A stretch of 10,260 bases of DNA from Flavobacteriia bacterium (GCA_030626085.1 DAOUPQ010000058.1:1-10260), one strand, 5' to 3'; numbered from the stretch's first letter, positions 1 through 7,266 are shown. A program made the numbers and translations. Notes: a model not told the origin generated them from the letters alone.

Positions 1-1
1 A

Positions 2-1192
2 ATTTCTGAAAGAAAACCAATTCCTAAACCAGATCTGAGAAAAATGCTTTTTCCATTAGGTCCGGTTGTAGTTTTTGGTGCCAGTAATTTTCCGCTGGCA
101 TATTCAACAGCAGGAGGAGATACAGCAACTGCCTTGGCTGCCGGTTGTCCGGTTATTGTAAAATCACATCCCATGCACGCAGGTACTGGTGAGATGGTTT
201 CATTGGCAATTATAAAAGCTGCTGAAAAAACCGGAATGCCCAATGGAGTTTTTTCTAATTTAAATAGTAGTGGAATAAAGGTCGGACAAGTTTTGGTGAA
301 GCATCCAAATGTTAAAGCGGTCGGTTTTACAGGAAGTGTCGGGGGTGGAAGAGCATTATTTGATTTGGCAAACCAACGTGCAGAACCTATACCTGTTTTT
401 GCTGAAATGGGTAGTGTAAATCCGGTAATTTTAATGCCAAAGGCGGCCAAACAAAAAGGAGAAGAATGGGCAAAAACTTATGCGGGATCAATTACCTTGG
501 GCAGTGGTCAGTTTTGTACTAATCCGGGACTAATTATTGGGATAAAAGATGATGTTTTAGAAGGTTTTATTCAAATTTTGGTAGAGGAGATTGTAAAAGT
601 AGAACCATCATGTATGTTGCACCCTGATATTATTGGAAATTTTGAAAGGAATAAAGCTGAAGTTTCTTCTCAAAGAGGAGTTTTTATAAAAGCTGATTAC
701 ACAAAAGATGTGCCTAAAAATTATGGAAGGCAGGTAATTATTACTGTGGAAGGAGACACATTTTTAAAAAATACTACTTTACATCAGGAAGTTTTTGGAC
801 CGTTTTCAATGGTAGTTCAATGTAAAGATAAGTCACAGTTATTAGAGGTTATTAATAATCTAGAAGGACAATTAACGGGAACTATTTTAGCAGAAAAAGA
901 TGAGCTGGATCAAAATAGAGATATTTTTGAAGCCTTACAGAATAGGGTAGGAAGAATTATTTACAATGGTGTTCCAACCGGTGTTGAGGTTTGTCCGTCA
1001 ATGCAACACGGTGGGCCTTATCCGGCATCAACTGATTCCAGATTTACGGCTGTTGGAATTCACTCTATAAAAAGATGGGTACGGCCTATAAGTTTTCAAA
1101 ATTGGCCATATGAATTATTGCCAGATGAATTGAAAAATGGAAATCCATTGAAAATTTCAAGATTGATCAATAATAAAAGAGAATCTGAATAA
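2..1192 (+). CDS. alpha-ketoglutaric semialdehyde dehydrogenase (NADP+-type ALDH), 5' truncated by window edge
   Basis: Oxidises 2-oxoglutarate semialdehyde (2,5-dioxopentanoate) to 2-oxoglutarate, the last step of trans-4-hydroxyproline degradation and of some pentose and glucarate routes; cytosolic. The frame is open from base 2 with no stop, and the residues before the first Met (base 44) include PKPDLRKM, which belongs to the conserved core, so the true start lies outside the window; about 396 residues are visible and roughly 130 are missing. Seen: the oxyanion Asn in FGASNFP, a Rossmann stretch ending VIVKSHPMH, the nucleotide loop GFTGSVGGG, the general-base Glu in FAEMGS (bases 404-406) and the catalytic Cys in GSGQFCTNPG (bases 515-517). 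These variants are those of the KGSADH branch rather than of betaine or succinate semialdehyde enzymes. The next gene starts 7 bases after the stop, so the two are probably co-transcribed. Neighbouring 3-hydroxyproline genes favour the hydroxyproline role over a sugar-acid role. Confidence 0.9.
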   Translation: MSERKPIPKPDLRKMLFPLGPVVVFGASNFPLAYSTAGGDTATALAAGCPVIVKSHPMHAGTGEMVSLAIIKAAEKTGMPNGVFSNLNSSGIKVGQVLVKHPNVKAVGFTGSVGGGRALFDLANQRAEPIPVFAEMGSVNPVILMPKAAKQKGEEWAKTYAGSITLGSGQFCTNPGLIIGIKDDVLEGFIQILVEEIVKVEPSCMLHPDIIGNFERNKAEVSSQRGVFIKADYTKDVPKNYGRQVIITVEGDTFLKNTTLHQEVFGPFSMVVQCKDKSQLLEVINNLEGQLTGTILAEKDELDQNRDIFEALQNRVGRIIYNGVPTGVEVCPSMQHGGPYPASTDSRFTAVGIHSIKRWVRPISFQNWPYELLPDELKNGNPLKISRLINNKRESE

Positions 1193-1199
1193 AAAAACT

Positions 1200-2489
1200 A
1201 TGAGATATAAAAAAATTCCATCGTCATTATTTATAAAGAATAGAAAAAATTTTAAAAACAAAATGTCAACCAATGCAATAGCCATTTTTACATCTAATGA
1301 TCTGATGCCCACAAATGCTGATGATCTGATGGGTTTTGCACAAAACAATGACATGTTCTATCTCGCTGGAATCGATCAGGAAGAGTCTGTTTTATTGTTG
1401 TATCCGGATGCAGAATTATCTGAAAACAGAGAAATTCTTTTTGTAAAGGAAACCAATGATCTGATAAAGATCTGGGAAGGGGATAAACTTACCAAAGAAA
1501 AAGCAACCGAAATTTCAGGTATTAAAAATATAAAATGGCTTAAAGATTTTGAAATCACTCTACAGTATATGGCTTTTGAAGCCGATACTTTTTATCTGGG
1601 GCATAATGAGCATAAAAAATCAGCAACTGTAGCAATGCTTACCCAACAGGATAGAATGATTAAATTTTGTAAAGAAAAATATCCTTTACATAATTATAAA
1701 CGCGCAGCTAAAATTATTCGTGCATTACGTCAGATAAAAACGGAAGAAGAAATTGAATTAATTCAAAAAGCTATTGATATAAGTATTGGTAGTTTTAAAA
1801 GAGTATTAAAATCGGTTCAACCAGATAAGATGGAATATGAATTAGAAGCAGAGCTAACTTATGGATTGATTAAAAAAGGGGCAAAGCGTCATGCTTTTTT
1901 ACCCATTATTGCTTCTGGTAAAAATGCTTGTGCATTACATTACAATACCAATGATAATATTTGTAAAGATGGTGATATGGTTTTGATGGATTTTGGTGTT
2001 TGTTATGCCAATTACAATTCAGATACCACAAGATGTTTTCCGGTTAATGGTAAATTCACAAAACGTCAAAAAGAGGTTTATAATGCAGTTTTACATTGTT
2101 TAAAAGAAGGATCAAAATTATTGAAACCAGGTTTTTTACCGACTGATTATGAAAAGCAAATGGCTGATTTGGTTGAAGAACAATTGATCAATCTAGGTTT
2201 GTTGAATGCAAAAGAAGTCAAGGATCAAGACCCTAAAAATCCATTGTACAAGAAATATTTTATGCATGGTACAGCACATCATTTAGGACTCGATGTTCAT
2301 GATGTTGGTTTGTACTCTAGGCCTTTTGAACCCGGTATGGTTTTAACTTGTGAGCCTGGAATTTATATTTCTGAAGAGGGAATAGGCTGTAGATTAGAAA
2401 ATAATATTTTAATTACCCAAGAAGGTAATGTGAATTTAACCAAAGCCATGCCAATTGAAATTGATGTAATTGAAGTATTGATGAAGTAA
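1200..2489 (+). CDS. pepP: Xaa-Pro aminopeptidase (aminopeptidase P, M24B metallopeptidase)
   Basis: Cytosolic dimetal aminopeptidase that releases the N-terminal residue from peptides whose second residue is proline. The 429 residues match the family length. Residues 1 to about 135 form the aminopeptidase P N-terminal domain (NRKNF, then AIFTSNDLMP, then FYLAGIDQEESVLLLYP), and about 170-429 the pita-bread catalytic domain. All five metal ligands are visible: Asp264 (LMDFG), Asp275 (NSDTTR), His360 (HGTAHHLG), Glu385 (CEPGIYI) and Glu400 (CRLENN). The assisting histidines are His248 (ALHYN) and His367 (DVHDVG). The start at 1200 is chosen because MRYKKIPSSLFIKNRKNF is the usual beginning of Bacteroidota homologues; no Shine-Dalgarno sequence is present. 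It follows the semialdehyde dehydrogenase by 7 bases, suggesting an operon that couples release of proline-containing dipeptides to imino acid catabolism. No signal peptide is seen. The substrate preference for Hyp-containing peptides is inference from context. Confidence 0.9.
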   Translation: MRYKKIPSSLFIKNRKNFKNKMSTNAIAIFTSNDLMPTNADDLMGFAQNNDMFYLAGIDQEESVLLLYPDAELSENREILFVKETNDLIKIWEGDKLTKEKATEISGIKNIKWLKDFEITLQYMAFEADTFYLGHNEHKKSATVAMLTQQDRMIKFCKEKYPLHNYKRAAKIIRALRQIKTEEEIELIQKAIDISIGSFKRVLKSVQPDKMEYELEAELTYGLIKKGAKRHAFLPIIASGKNACALHYNTNDNICKDGDMVLMDFGVCYANYNSDTTRCFPVNGKFTKRQKEVYNAVLHCLKEGSKLLKPGFLPTDYEKQMADLVEEQLINLGLLNAKEVKDQDPKNPLYKKYFMHGTAHHLGLDVHDVGLYSRPFEPGMVLTCEPGIYISEEGIGCRLENNILITQEGNVNLTKAMPIEIDVIEVLMK

Positions 2490-2507
2490 AATTAATCGTA
2501 ATTTTAC
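2486..2507. terminator. stem-loop spanning both stop codons of convergent genes (putative bidirectional terminator)
   Basis: GTAAAATTA (2486-2494) and TAATTTTAC (2499-2507) are perfect reverse complements separated by the 4-base loop ATCG. The stem contains the TAA of the M24 peptidase gene (2487-2489) and the TAA of the dehydratase gene on the opposite strand (2504-2506). The stem is AT-rich, with U-rich 3' arms on either transcript but no long separate U tract, so termination strength is uncertain. Confidence 0.45.
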
Positions 2508-3565
2508 CTTAAAATAAAACCATTTTTCATAGGATCTTTAGGGTCAATAATAAAAGTTTGCATGCCTGTGATATGGGCTGTTCCTTCTACTTGAGGAATA
2601 ACAGCTTTAAAAGGGCCATAATTTTCTTCTGAAATAATAGAACCTTTAAAAACAGACCCGGTGATGCTTTCAATGGTCATGTTTTCTCCATAATTTATCT
2701 CTTTTCTGGCTTTGTGAATGGCCATTCTTCCTGCAACTCCTGAGCCGGTTGGACTCCGATCAACTTCACCTTCAGCGAAAATGCAAACATTTTTACTGTC
2801 GATATCTTTTTTATCTGAATCGCCAATAAATATGGTGCCATATAAAAAACTTAGATCGTTCTCAAATGGATGCAAAATTTCTTTATCCTGTTGTGTCACC
2901 GCATATTTGATATTCATTCCGGTTTGAATTAATTTTCTATAAGAATTCGGACTAAGATCAAAATCAAAATTATTTTTATGTAAATCAACATAAGCATAAA
3001 AAGCACCACCATAAGCCAGATTGTAGGTAACTTTTCCAATATCATTAATTTCAATAGTTCGGTCTAAGCCGATTACAAAACTTGGAACATTATGAAACCG
3101 AACTCCTATAGTTTTTCCATTTTTCACTTGGGTATAAGAAGTAATTCTTCCACAAGGTGCATCAATTTTTAAGATATTATCACCTTCTTTTACATTTATC
3201 CAACGCATCTCAATGGCCAAAGTAGAAATTGCAATAATGGCATGTCCGCACATAGTTGAATAGCCTTCATTATGTAAAAAAATAATTCCAAAATCTCCAT
3301 CTTCATCATTTGGAGGCGTTAAAATACAACCATACATATCGGCATGACCACGGGGTTCAAACATTAAGGAAGTACGTAAATTATCATAATTCTCTTTACA
3401 ATATCTTCGATAATCTAAAACAGAATTACCTTTTAATTCTGGAAATCCATCAATAATTACACGAAGAGGTTCACCACCGGTATGCATATCGATGGTTTTT
3501 ATTTGTAACCAATTATCCGGTGGAGTAAATTCTTTTTTATTTAAAATGTTTTGGTAAGTATTCAT
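2504..3565 (-). CDS. trans-3-hydroxy-L-proline dehydratase (proline racemase family)
   Basis: Dehydrates trans-3-hydroxy-L-proline to delta1-pyrroline-2-carboxylate in the cytosol. The 353 residues have the two-lobed proline racemase fold. Motifs seen: DMHTGGEPLRV near the N terminus (26-36), EPRGHADMYG (70-79), first active-site segment MCGH with Cys106, and second segment DRSPTGSGV (269-277) with Thr273 where racemases and 4-hydroxyproline epimerases have Cys. The Cys/Thr pair is the known signature of the dehydratase branch, including human L3HYPDH, whose residues fall at almost the same numbers. The start (MNTYQNILNKKEF) follows the upstream reductase stop by 9 bases, so the two form an operon ordered reductase then dehydratase, and the reductase uses this enzyme's product. 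An automatic label of 4-hydroxyproline epimerase would be a misannotation if the Thr is functional. The 3' end converges on the M24 gene with a 14-base gap. Confidence 0.88.
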   Translation of the reverse strand: MNTYQNILNKKEFTPPDNWLQIKTIDMHTGGEPLRVIIDGFPELKGNSVLDYRRYCKENYDNLRTSLMFEPRGHADMYGCILTPPNDEDGDFGIIFLHNEGYSTMCGHAIIAISTLAIEMRWINVKEGDNILKIDAPCGRITSYTQVKNGKTIGVRFHNVPSFVIGLDRTIEINDIGKVTYNLAYGGAFYAYVDLHKNNFDFDLSPNSYRKLIQTGMNIKYAVTQQDKEILHPFENDLSFLYGTIFIGDSDKKDIDSKNVCIFAEGEVDRSPTGSGVAGRMAIHKARKEINYGENMTIESITGSVFKGSIISEENYGPFKAVIPQVEGTAHITGMQTFIIDPKDPMKNGFILR

Positions 3566-3574
3566 TTTATTGAA

Positions 3575-4543
3575 TTATTTGATCATTGTCTTTTTGTAGA
3601 TTTTGTAAAAATAGTTTGCAGCAGCAAGATCTTCTAAAGCATGACCAACCGATTTAAAAACTGTTATTTCTTTATCATTGGTTCTTCCTTTCTTTTTTTG
3701 TTGACACAGTTCAAAAAGATCTGCTTTGATATCATTTTCTTGTAAAATTCCATTTTTTAAGGGAATTACAATATCACCACTTTCTTTTATACCTCCTTCA
3801 TAGGTATCTAAAAATATTTTTGCCTTTTTGATGGTTTTATCATCGGTTTCACGCATATCTTTTTTATAAGCACCAACCAAATCTATATGTTGACCGTTTT
3901 TTAAATATTTACCTATAACCAGCGGAGTTTTTGATAAGGTTGCGCAAGAAATTATATCAACTTCGCTAATTTTATCTTTTATATTTTTTACAGGCGATAT
4001 GTCAAATTTCTCATGTTTTAATTTTTCGCAAACTGCTCTTGCTTTTTCAAAATTTCTACCCCAAACAAATACATTTTTAATAGGTCTTACTTTGGCATGA
4101 GCAAGTATAAGATTAGTTGAGAGTGCTCCCGTACCGATCATTAGCATACTTGAAGTATCTTTTTTTGATAAGTAGGATGATGCTAGAGCAGAAGTAGCGG
4201 CAGTTCTTTTAACCGTTAATTCTTTTGCCTCTATGATTGCTTTTGGCATTCCTTTATGTGCATCAAAATATATATAAATCCCTTGTATGGAAGGCAGATC
4301 GTATTTTCCATTATTTGGGCTAATAGTTATTAATTTCACACCCAATTCTTTTCCCGGATTCCATGCAGGCATAATAAGTAATGTAGAATCGACTCCTTCT
4401 TTCGGGTTTAAAAAATCGTGATGATGTCTTAAAGGAACTTCAATATCAGACGAAGCAAATGCTTTATGAATTTCAAAGATCAAATCTGAGAAATTGTTAT
4501 GAATTTCAATAAAACCCTTATCTATTATGGGAATATTTTGCAT
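3575..4543 (-). CDS. delta1-pyrroline-2-carboxylate reductase (ornithine cyclodeaminase/mu-crystallin family)
   Basis: Predicted NAD(P)H-dependent ketimine reductase that converts delta1-pyrroline-2-carboxylate to L-proline, in the cytosol. The 322 residues are the usual family length. Seen: substrate-binding Arg39 in VPLRHHH, Lys70 in GVKLITIS, the conserved RTAATSALAS (113-122), the dinucleotide loop IGTGALS (136-142) after a beta strand, and KSVGHALEDLAAA (297-309) near the C terminus. After DLVGAY the sequence continues KKDMRETDD, as in ketimine reductases, and lacks the Asp-containing DCPGKTEL-type segment that I associate with true ornithine cyclodeaminases. It is the first gene of a two-gene operon, 9 bases ahead of the 3-hydroxyproline dehydratase, which supplies its substrate; this context is the strongest argument. 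A -7-like TCAATTTG (minus strand, 4633-4640) upstream has one mismatch and is weak. Alternatives are alanine dehydrogenase or cyclodeaminase activity. Confidence 0.82.
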   Translation of the reverse strand: MQNIPIIDKGFIEIHNNFSDLIFEIHKAFASSDIEVPLRHHHDFLNPKEGVDSTLLIMPAWNPGKELGVKLITISPNNGKYDLPSIQGIYIYFDAHKGMPKAIIEAKELTVKRTAATSALASSYLSKKDTSSMLMIGTGALSTNLILAHAKVRPIKNVFVWGRNFEKARAVCEKLKHEKFDISPVKNIKDKISEVDIISCATLSKTPLVIGKYLKNGQHIDLVGAYKKDMRETDDKTIKKAKIFLDTYEGGIKESGDIVIPLKNGILQENDIKADLFELCQQKKKGRTNDKEITVFKSVGHALEDLAAANYFYKIYKKTMIK

Positions 4544-4651
4544 CTGAGTGATTTATTTAAGATAAGAATTAAAGATAATATAAATTTGTTTTTCAATGGG
4601 CTCTTTACATTATTAAAGGATAAAATAATATACAAATTGATTAAAAATGTA

Positions 4652-4659
4652 TAAGTTTG
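4652..4659 (+). promoter_or_regulatory. putative -7 element of the S37 peptidase promoter
   Basis: TAAGTTTG matches the Bacteroidota -7 consensus TAnnTTTG and would place the transcription start about 30 bases before the ATG at 4696. No TTG-type -33 element lies at the usual distance. A second match, TAAATTTG at 4581-4588, is an alternative with a longer leader. This 152-base divergent spacer also has to hold the promoter of the reductase operon, for which I see only a one-mismatch candidate. Confidence 0.35.
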
Positions 4660-4695
4660 AAATTTATAAAGCACCATATTTAAAAACTAAAATAA

Positions 4696-6015
4696 ATGAA
4701 ATTCTATAGATCCTTTTTATTCTTTTTAATCTTCAACACATTTTTTATTTCGGTAATTGCACAAGTAAAAAGTGGTGAAACTGTTAGTGTTGCTCAAAAA
4801 TTACAAGATCTTTTCCCTGATGCAAAAATAACAAAGATCAAATCTAAAGATTTTTATACAGAATCCTATCAAATGGTTTTGAATGAGCCTTTAGATCATC
4901 AAAACATAAAAGCCGGTACATTTAATCATTACATTTATTTATCTCATATTGGTTATGATAAACCAAATATTTTAGTTACAGAAGGCTACAATGCTCGCCC
5001 GAGAACTTATGAATTAAGTAAGATCTTTAAAGGGAATCAAGTACAGGTTGAATACCGATTTTATGGCAAATCCCGTCAGGATTCAATTCCTTGGGAATAT
5101 TTAAAAAATGATCAGGCAATTGAAGATTATCATCAGTTAATTACCAAGTTAAAAACTTTATATACAGGAAAATGGATCTCAACAGGAATTAGTAAAGGAG
5201 GTGAAACTGTACTGATCTACAAATCAAAATATCCAAATGATGTTGATGTGGCTGTTCCCTATGTTGCACCAATAATTAATGGCCAGGAAGATTCAAGAAC
5301 AGGAAATCATATTAAAACTGTTGGCACAAATAAATGTAGAGGATCAATTTTTAAATTTCAACGAAAAGTTTTAAATAACAAAGATTCAGTTATTTATCAA
5401 ATTAATAAATATGCTGAAAAGAAAAAGATGAAATTTATCGAAATACCTGTTGATGAAACTATAGAATATGCTGTTATGGAATTTCCTTTTTCATTTTGGC
5501 AATGGGGTGGTAAATGTGAAGAAATACCAGGAGAAAAAGCAACTTCCAAAGAAATGTTTGATTATATAAATAAGATTGTGGGAATAGGATTTTATAATGA
5601 TAAAACCTATTATGATCTATTGCCCTCTTATTATCAACACATGACCGAATTGGGATATTATGGTTTTGATACAACGCCAGTAAGAGATCTTTTAAAAGTA
5701 GCCCATCAGCCCACAAATTTACGTTTTGCCCCTAAGAATGTAGATCTAACATATAACCCTGAATATATAAAAAAGGTACGTAATTATATTGAAAATTATG
5801 GAGATAAAATACTCTATATTTATGGAGAATATGATACATGGGGTGCGTGTGCTCCTAGTCCTAAATTAAATGTAGATGCCTTGAAAATGGTTCTAAAAGA
5901 AGGTTCCCATAAAACCAGAATTAAAGATTTTTCTAAGGAAGATCAGCAGAAAATATATGATCGCCTGCAAAAATGGTTAGGGGATGATGTAAAGATCTAT
6001 CCTTTAGAAAAATGA
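4696..6015 (+). CDS. exported S37-family serine peptidase (PS-10 / tripeptidyl aminopeptidase type)
   Basis: A serine peptidase of alpha/beta-hydrolase type; characterised S37 members release N-terminal tripeptides, including from proline-rich substrates. The 439 residues begin with a Sec signal peptide: basic KFYR, a hydrophobic stretch to about residue 20, and a cleavage region SVIAQ near residue 23, so the enzyme works in the periplasm or outside. Seen: VEYRFYGKS (118-126), the family's counterpart of EHRFFGxS; the nucleophile elbow STGISKGGE with Ser166; PYVAPI (188-193); the likely acid Asp380 in YGEYDTWGA; and the likely His405 in GSHKTRI. Three Cys are present in the mature part (214, 274, 385). 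It is divergent from the 3-hydroxyproline operon and sits near an aminopeptidase P gene, so a role in trimming collagen-derived peptides is reasonable inference. S28 prolyl carboxypeptidase labels may appear because the clans are related. Confidence 0.8.
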   Translation: MKFYRSFLFFLIFNTFFISVIAQVKSGETVSVAQKLQDLFPDAKITKIKSKDFYTESYQMVLNEPLDHQNIKAGTFNHYIYLSHIGYDKPNILVTEGYNARPRTYELSKIFKGNQVQVEYRFYGKSRQDSIPWEYLKNDQAIEDYHQLITKLKTLYTGKWISTGISKGGETVLIYKSKYPNDVDVAVPYVAPIINGQEDSRTGNHIKTVGTNKCRGSIFKFQRKVLNNKDSVIYQINKYAEKKKMKFIEIPVDETIEYAVMEFPFSFWQWGGKCEEIPGEKATSKEMFDYINKIVGIGFYNDKTYYDLLPSYYQHMTELGYYGFDTTPVRDLLKVAHQPTNLRFAPKNVDLTYNPEYIKKVRNYIENYGDKILYIYGEYDTWGACAPSPKLNVDALKMVLKEGSHKTRIKDFSKEDQQKIYDRLQKWLGDDVKIYPLEK

Positions 6016-6022
6016 TAGATCT
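5993..6022. terminator. stem-loop spanning both stop codons of convergent genes (putative bidirectional terminator)
   Basis: AGATCTATC (5993-6001) and GATAGATCT (6014-6022) are perfect reverse complements around a 12-base loop. The right arm covers most of the TGA of the S37 gene (6013-6015) and part of the minus-strand stop of the DUF4407 gene (6021-6023). The genes are only 5 bases apart, so transcription from either side must stop here or run into the other gene. No clear U tract follows on either side. Confidence 0.4.
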
Positions 6023-7124
6023 ATTGTAATACATCTTGTTGTTTTTTGTAAAAAGCATCTGATTGAAGTTGCATTAGGTCTTCAGCCTTTTGCTTTTTAT
6101 ATGCATATATTTTTTCTTCTTCACCAATATCATAATAAACTTTGTTGTTTAGGATAATATCAGTTTTTAATAATTCTTCGCGCTGGTTTTTTTGTTGTTC
6201 AACCCAAACCTGAATCTTATTTTCGTGATTGGCAAACTTTAGATCATATTCGCCTTTTTGGGATAAAAATTTTGCAAATATCGGAGAAGTTTCGATTGCT
6301 AAAAACAATAAGAATATAAAAAAAGACGGTAGCCATGGTAATTTATCTAAAGCATTTATTCTAGCCATTAATCCGTCAAAACCATCAATTATTGGTTGAC
6401 TGTTTGTAGTTTGTAATTTTTGTTTTTCTCTTAGATCTTTTAAAACTATTTCTTTATCAGCGATTAGATTTTTATTTTCTTCGCGGAGTTGTTGTAATTC
6501 TAGTAATGATGAATCATGTTTTTCTCTTTTTTCTTTATAAACAGGGCCTTTTCCAATTTTGAGGGTTCCTTCTCTTCCTTCCGCTTCAGCGATATAAGTA
6601 CTATACAGATCATTAATTTCATTTTCTTTGTTTAAAATAGCATCTTTTAAACCTTGAATTTCAGTTGTAACCCGATTAATCTCAGGCGAATATTGTAAAG
6701 CAATCTGTTCTTTATTTTGAAGTGTTAGATTATTCTTTTGCTCTAATAATACTTTATTAATCTCTTTTTCGAAAATTTTTAATTCTAATGGTTTTGCTAT
6801 TACAACAGCTATTATGATCGCCAAAATTATTCGCGGTATGGCTTGTCCTAATTCTATCCAGGGTTTTCCTTGTTTTTTGATGGTAGAGACAATAAATCTA
6901 TCTAAATTAAATATGAGTAAGCCCCAGATAATTCCAAATCCAACAGCGGTGTAAACAGAATCAAAAACAGTGAAAAGCGCGTATGCTGAAGCAATAAAAG
7001 CCATAACGGCTGTAAAAAATACTGTTCCACCTATTCCGGCATATTTTACTTGTTCGGATTTTGAACAATTCTTTAGTAGATCATGGTCTGCACCGGAGCA
7101 CATCCAAAAAAATTCTTTTAGCAT
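6021..7124 (-). CDS. DUF4407 membrane protein with long periplasmic or cytosolic coiled coil
   Basis: Function unknown; I recognise the DUF4407 family from the N-terminal pattern FFWMCSGADHDLL, the membrane-edge motif FNLDRFIVS (72-80) and the late motif AIETSPIFAKFLS (276-288). The 367 residues hold three hydrophobic segments near the N terminus (about 29-53, 57-73, 97-111), a highly charged Glu/Lys/Gln-rich helical stretch (about 115-240, likely coiled coil), a fourth membrane segment (about 263-282) and a charged C-terminal tail rich in Gln and Lys. With four membrane passes both termini should be on the same side, and the coiled coil on that side too. It is transcribed in the same direction as the M20 dipeptidase 142 bases upstream, and convergent with the S37 gene. 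The start follows a perfect inverted repeat (7124-7151). An upstream GATTTTTG (minus strand, 7155-7162) is a one-mismatch -7 candidate. No functional link to its neighbours is evident. Confidence 0.82.
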   Translation of the reverse strand: MLKEFFWMCSGADHDLLKNCSKSEQVKYAGIGGTVFFTAVMAFIASAYALFTVFDSVYTAVGFGIIWGLLIFNLDRFIVSTIKKQGKPWIELGQAIPRIILAIIIAVVIAKPLELKIFEKEINKVLLEQKNNLTLQNKEQIALQYSPEINRVTTEIQGLKDAILNKENEINDLYSTYIAEAEGREGTLKIGKGPVYKEKREKHDSSLLELQQLREENKNLIADKEIVLKDLREKQKLQTTNSQPIIDGFDGLMARINALDKLPWLPSFFIFLLFLAIETSPIFAKFLSQKGEYDLKFANHENKIQVWVEQQKNQREELLKTDIILNNKVYYDIGEEEKIYAYKKQKAEDLMQLQSDAFYKKQQDVLQ

Positions 7125-7151
7125 CTTATAAAGTCTTTAGAATTTATAAGA
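7124..7151. repeat. 9-bp perfect inverted repeat at the start of the DUF4407 gene
   Basis: TCTTATAAA (7124-7132) and TTTATAAGA (7143-7151) are exact reverse complements with a 10-base spacer. The left arm touches the first base of the ATG (minus strand, 7124). It lies between the gene start and the weak -7 candidate at 7155-7162, so it could be an operator or a leader hairpin. The AT-rich composition makes chance occurrence possible. Confidence 0.3.
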
Positions 7152-7266
7152 CGACAAAAATCATCACTACGTTACATTTTTAAGTCTTAATTAAAAGATA
7201 AAGATTTGTTAAATAGTTAAAGAAATCTAATTAATTTTAAATATTAAGCTTAATTATAAAAACAAG

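Noticed and set aside
2504..3565. Proline racemase or 4-hydroxyproline epimerase
   Set aside because: The second catalytic Cys is replaced by Thr273, which is the dehydratase signature.
3575..4543. True ornithine cyclodeaminase
   Set aside because: The segment after DLVGAY does not have the Asp-containing cyclodeaminase pattern, and the operon partner produces the ketimine substrate instead of ornithine.
5474..5716. Minus-strand open frame of about 80 codons inside the S37 peptidase
   Set aside because: It lies wholly antisense to a well-supported gene, has no recognisable motif and no start context; the same holds for short frames at 1157-1354, 1376-1558 and 2718-2927.
7243..7254. 12-bp perfect palindrome ATTAAGCTTAAT between the M20 and DUF4407 genes
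   Set aside because: No loop for a terminator, no second copy seen, and strongly AT-rich sequence makes chance likely.
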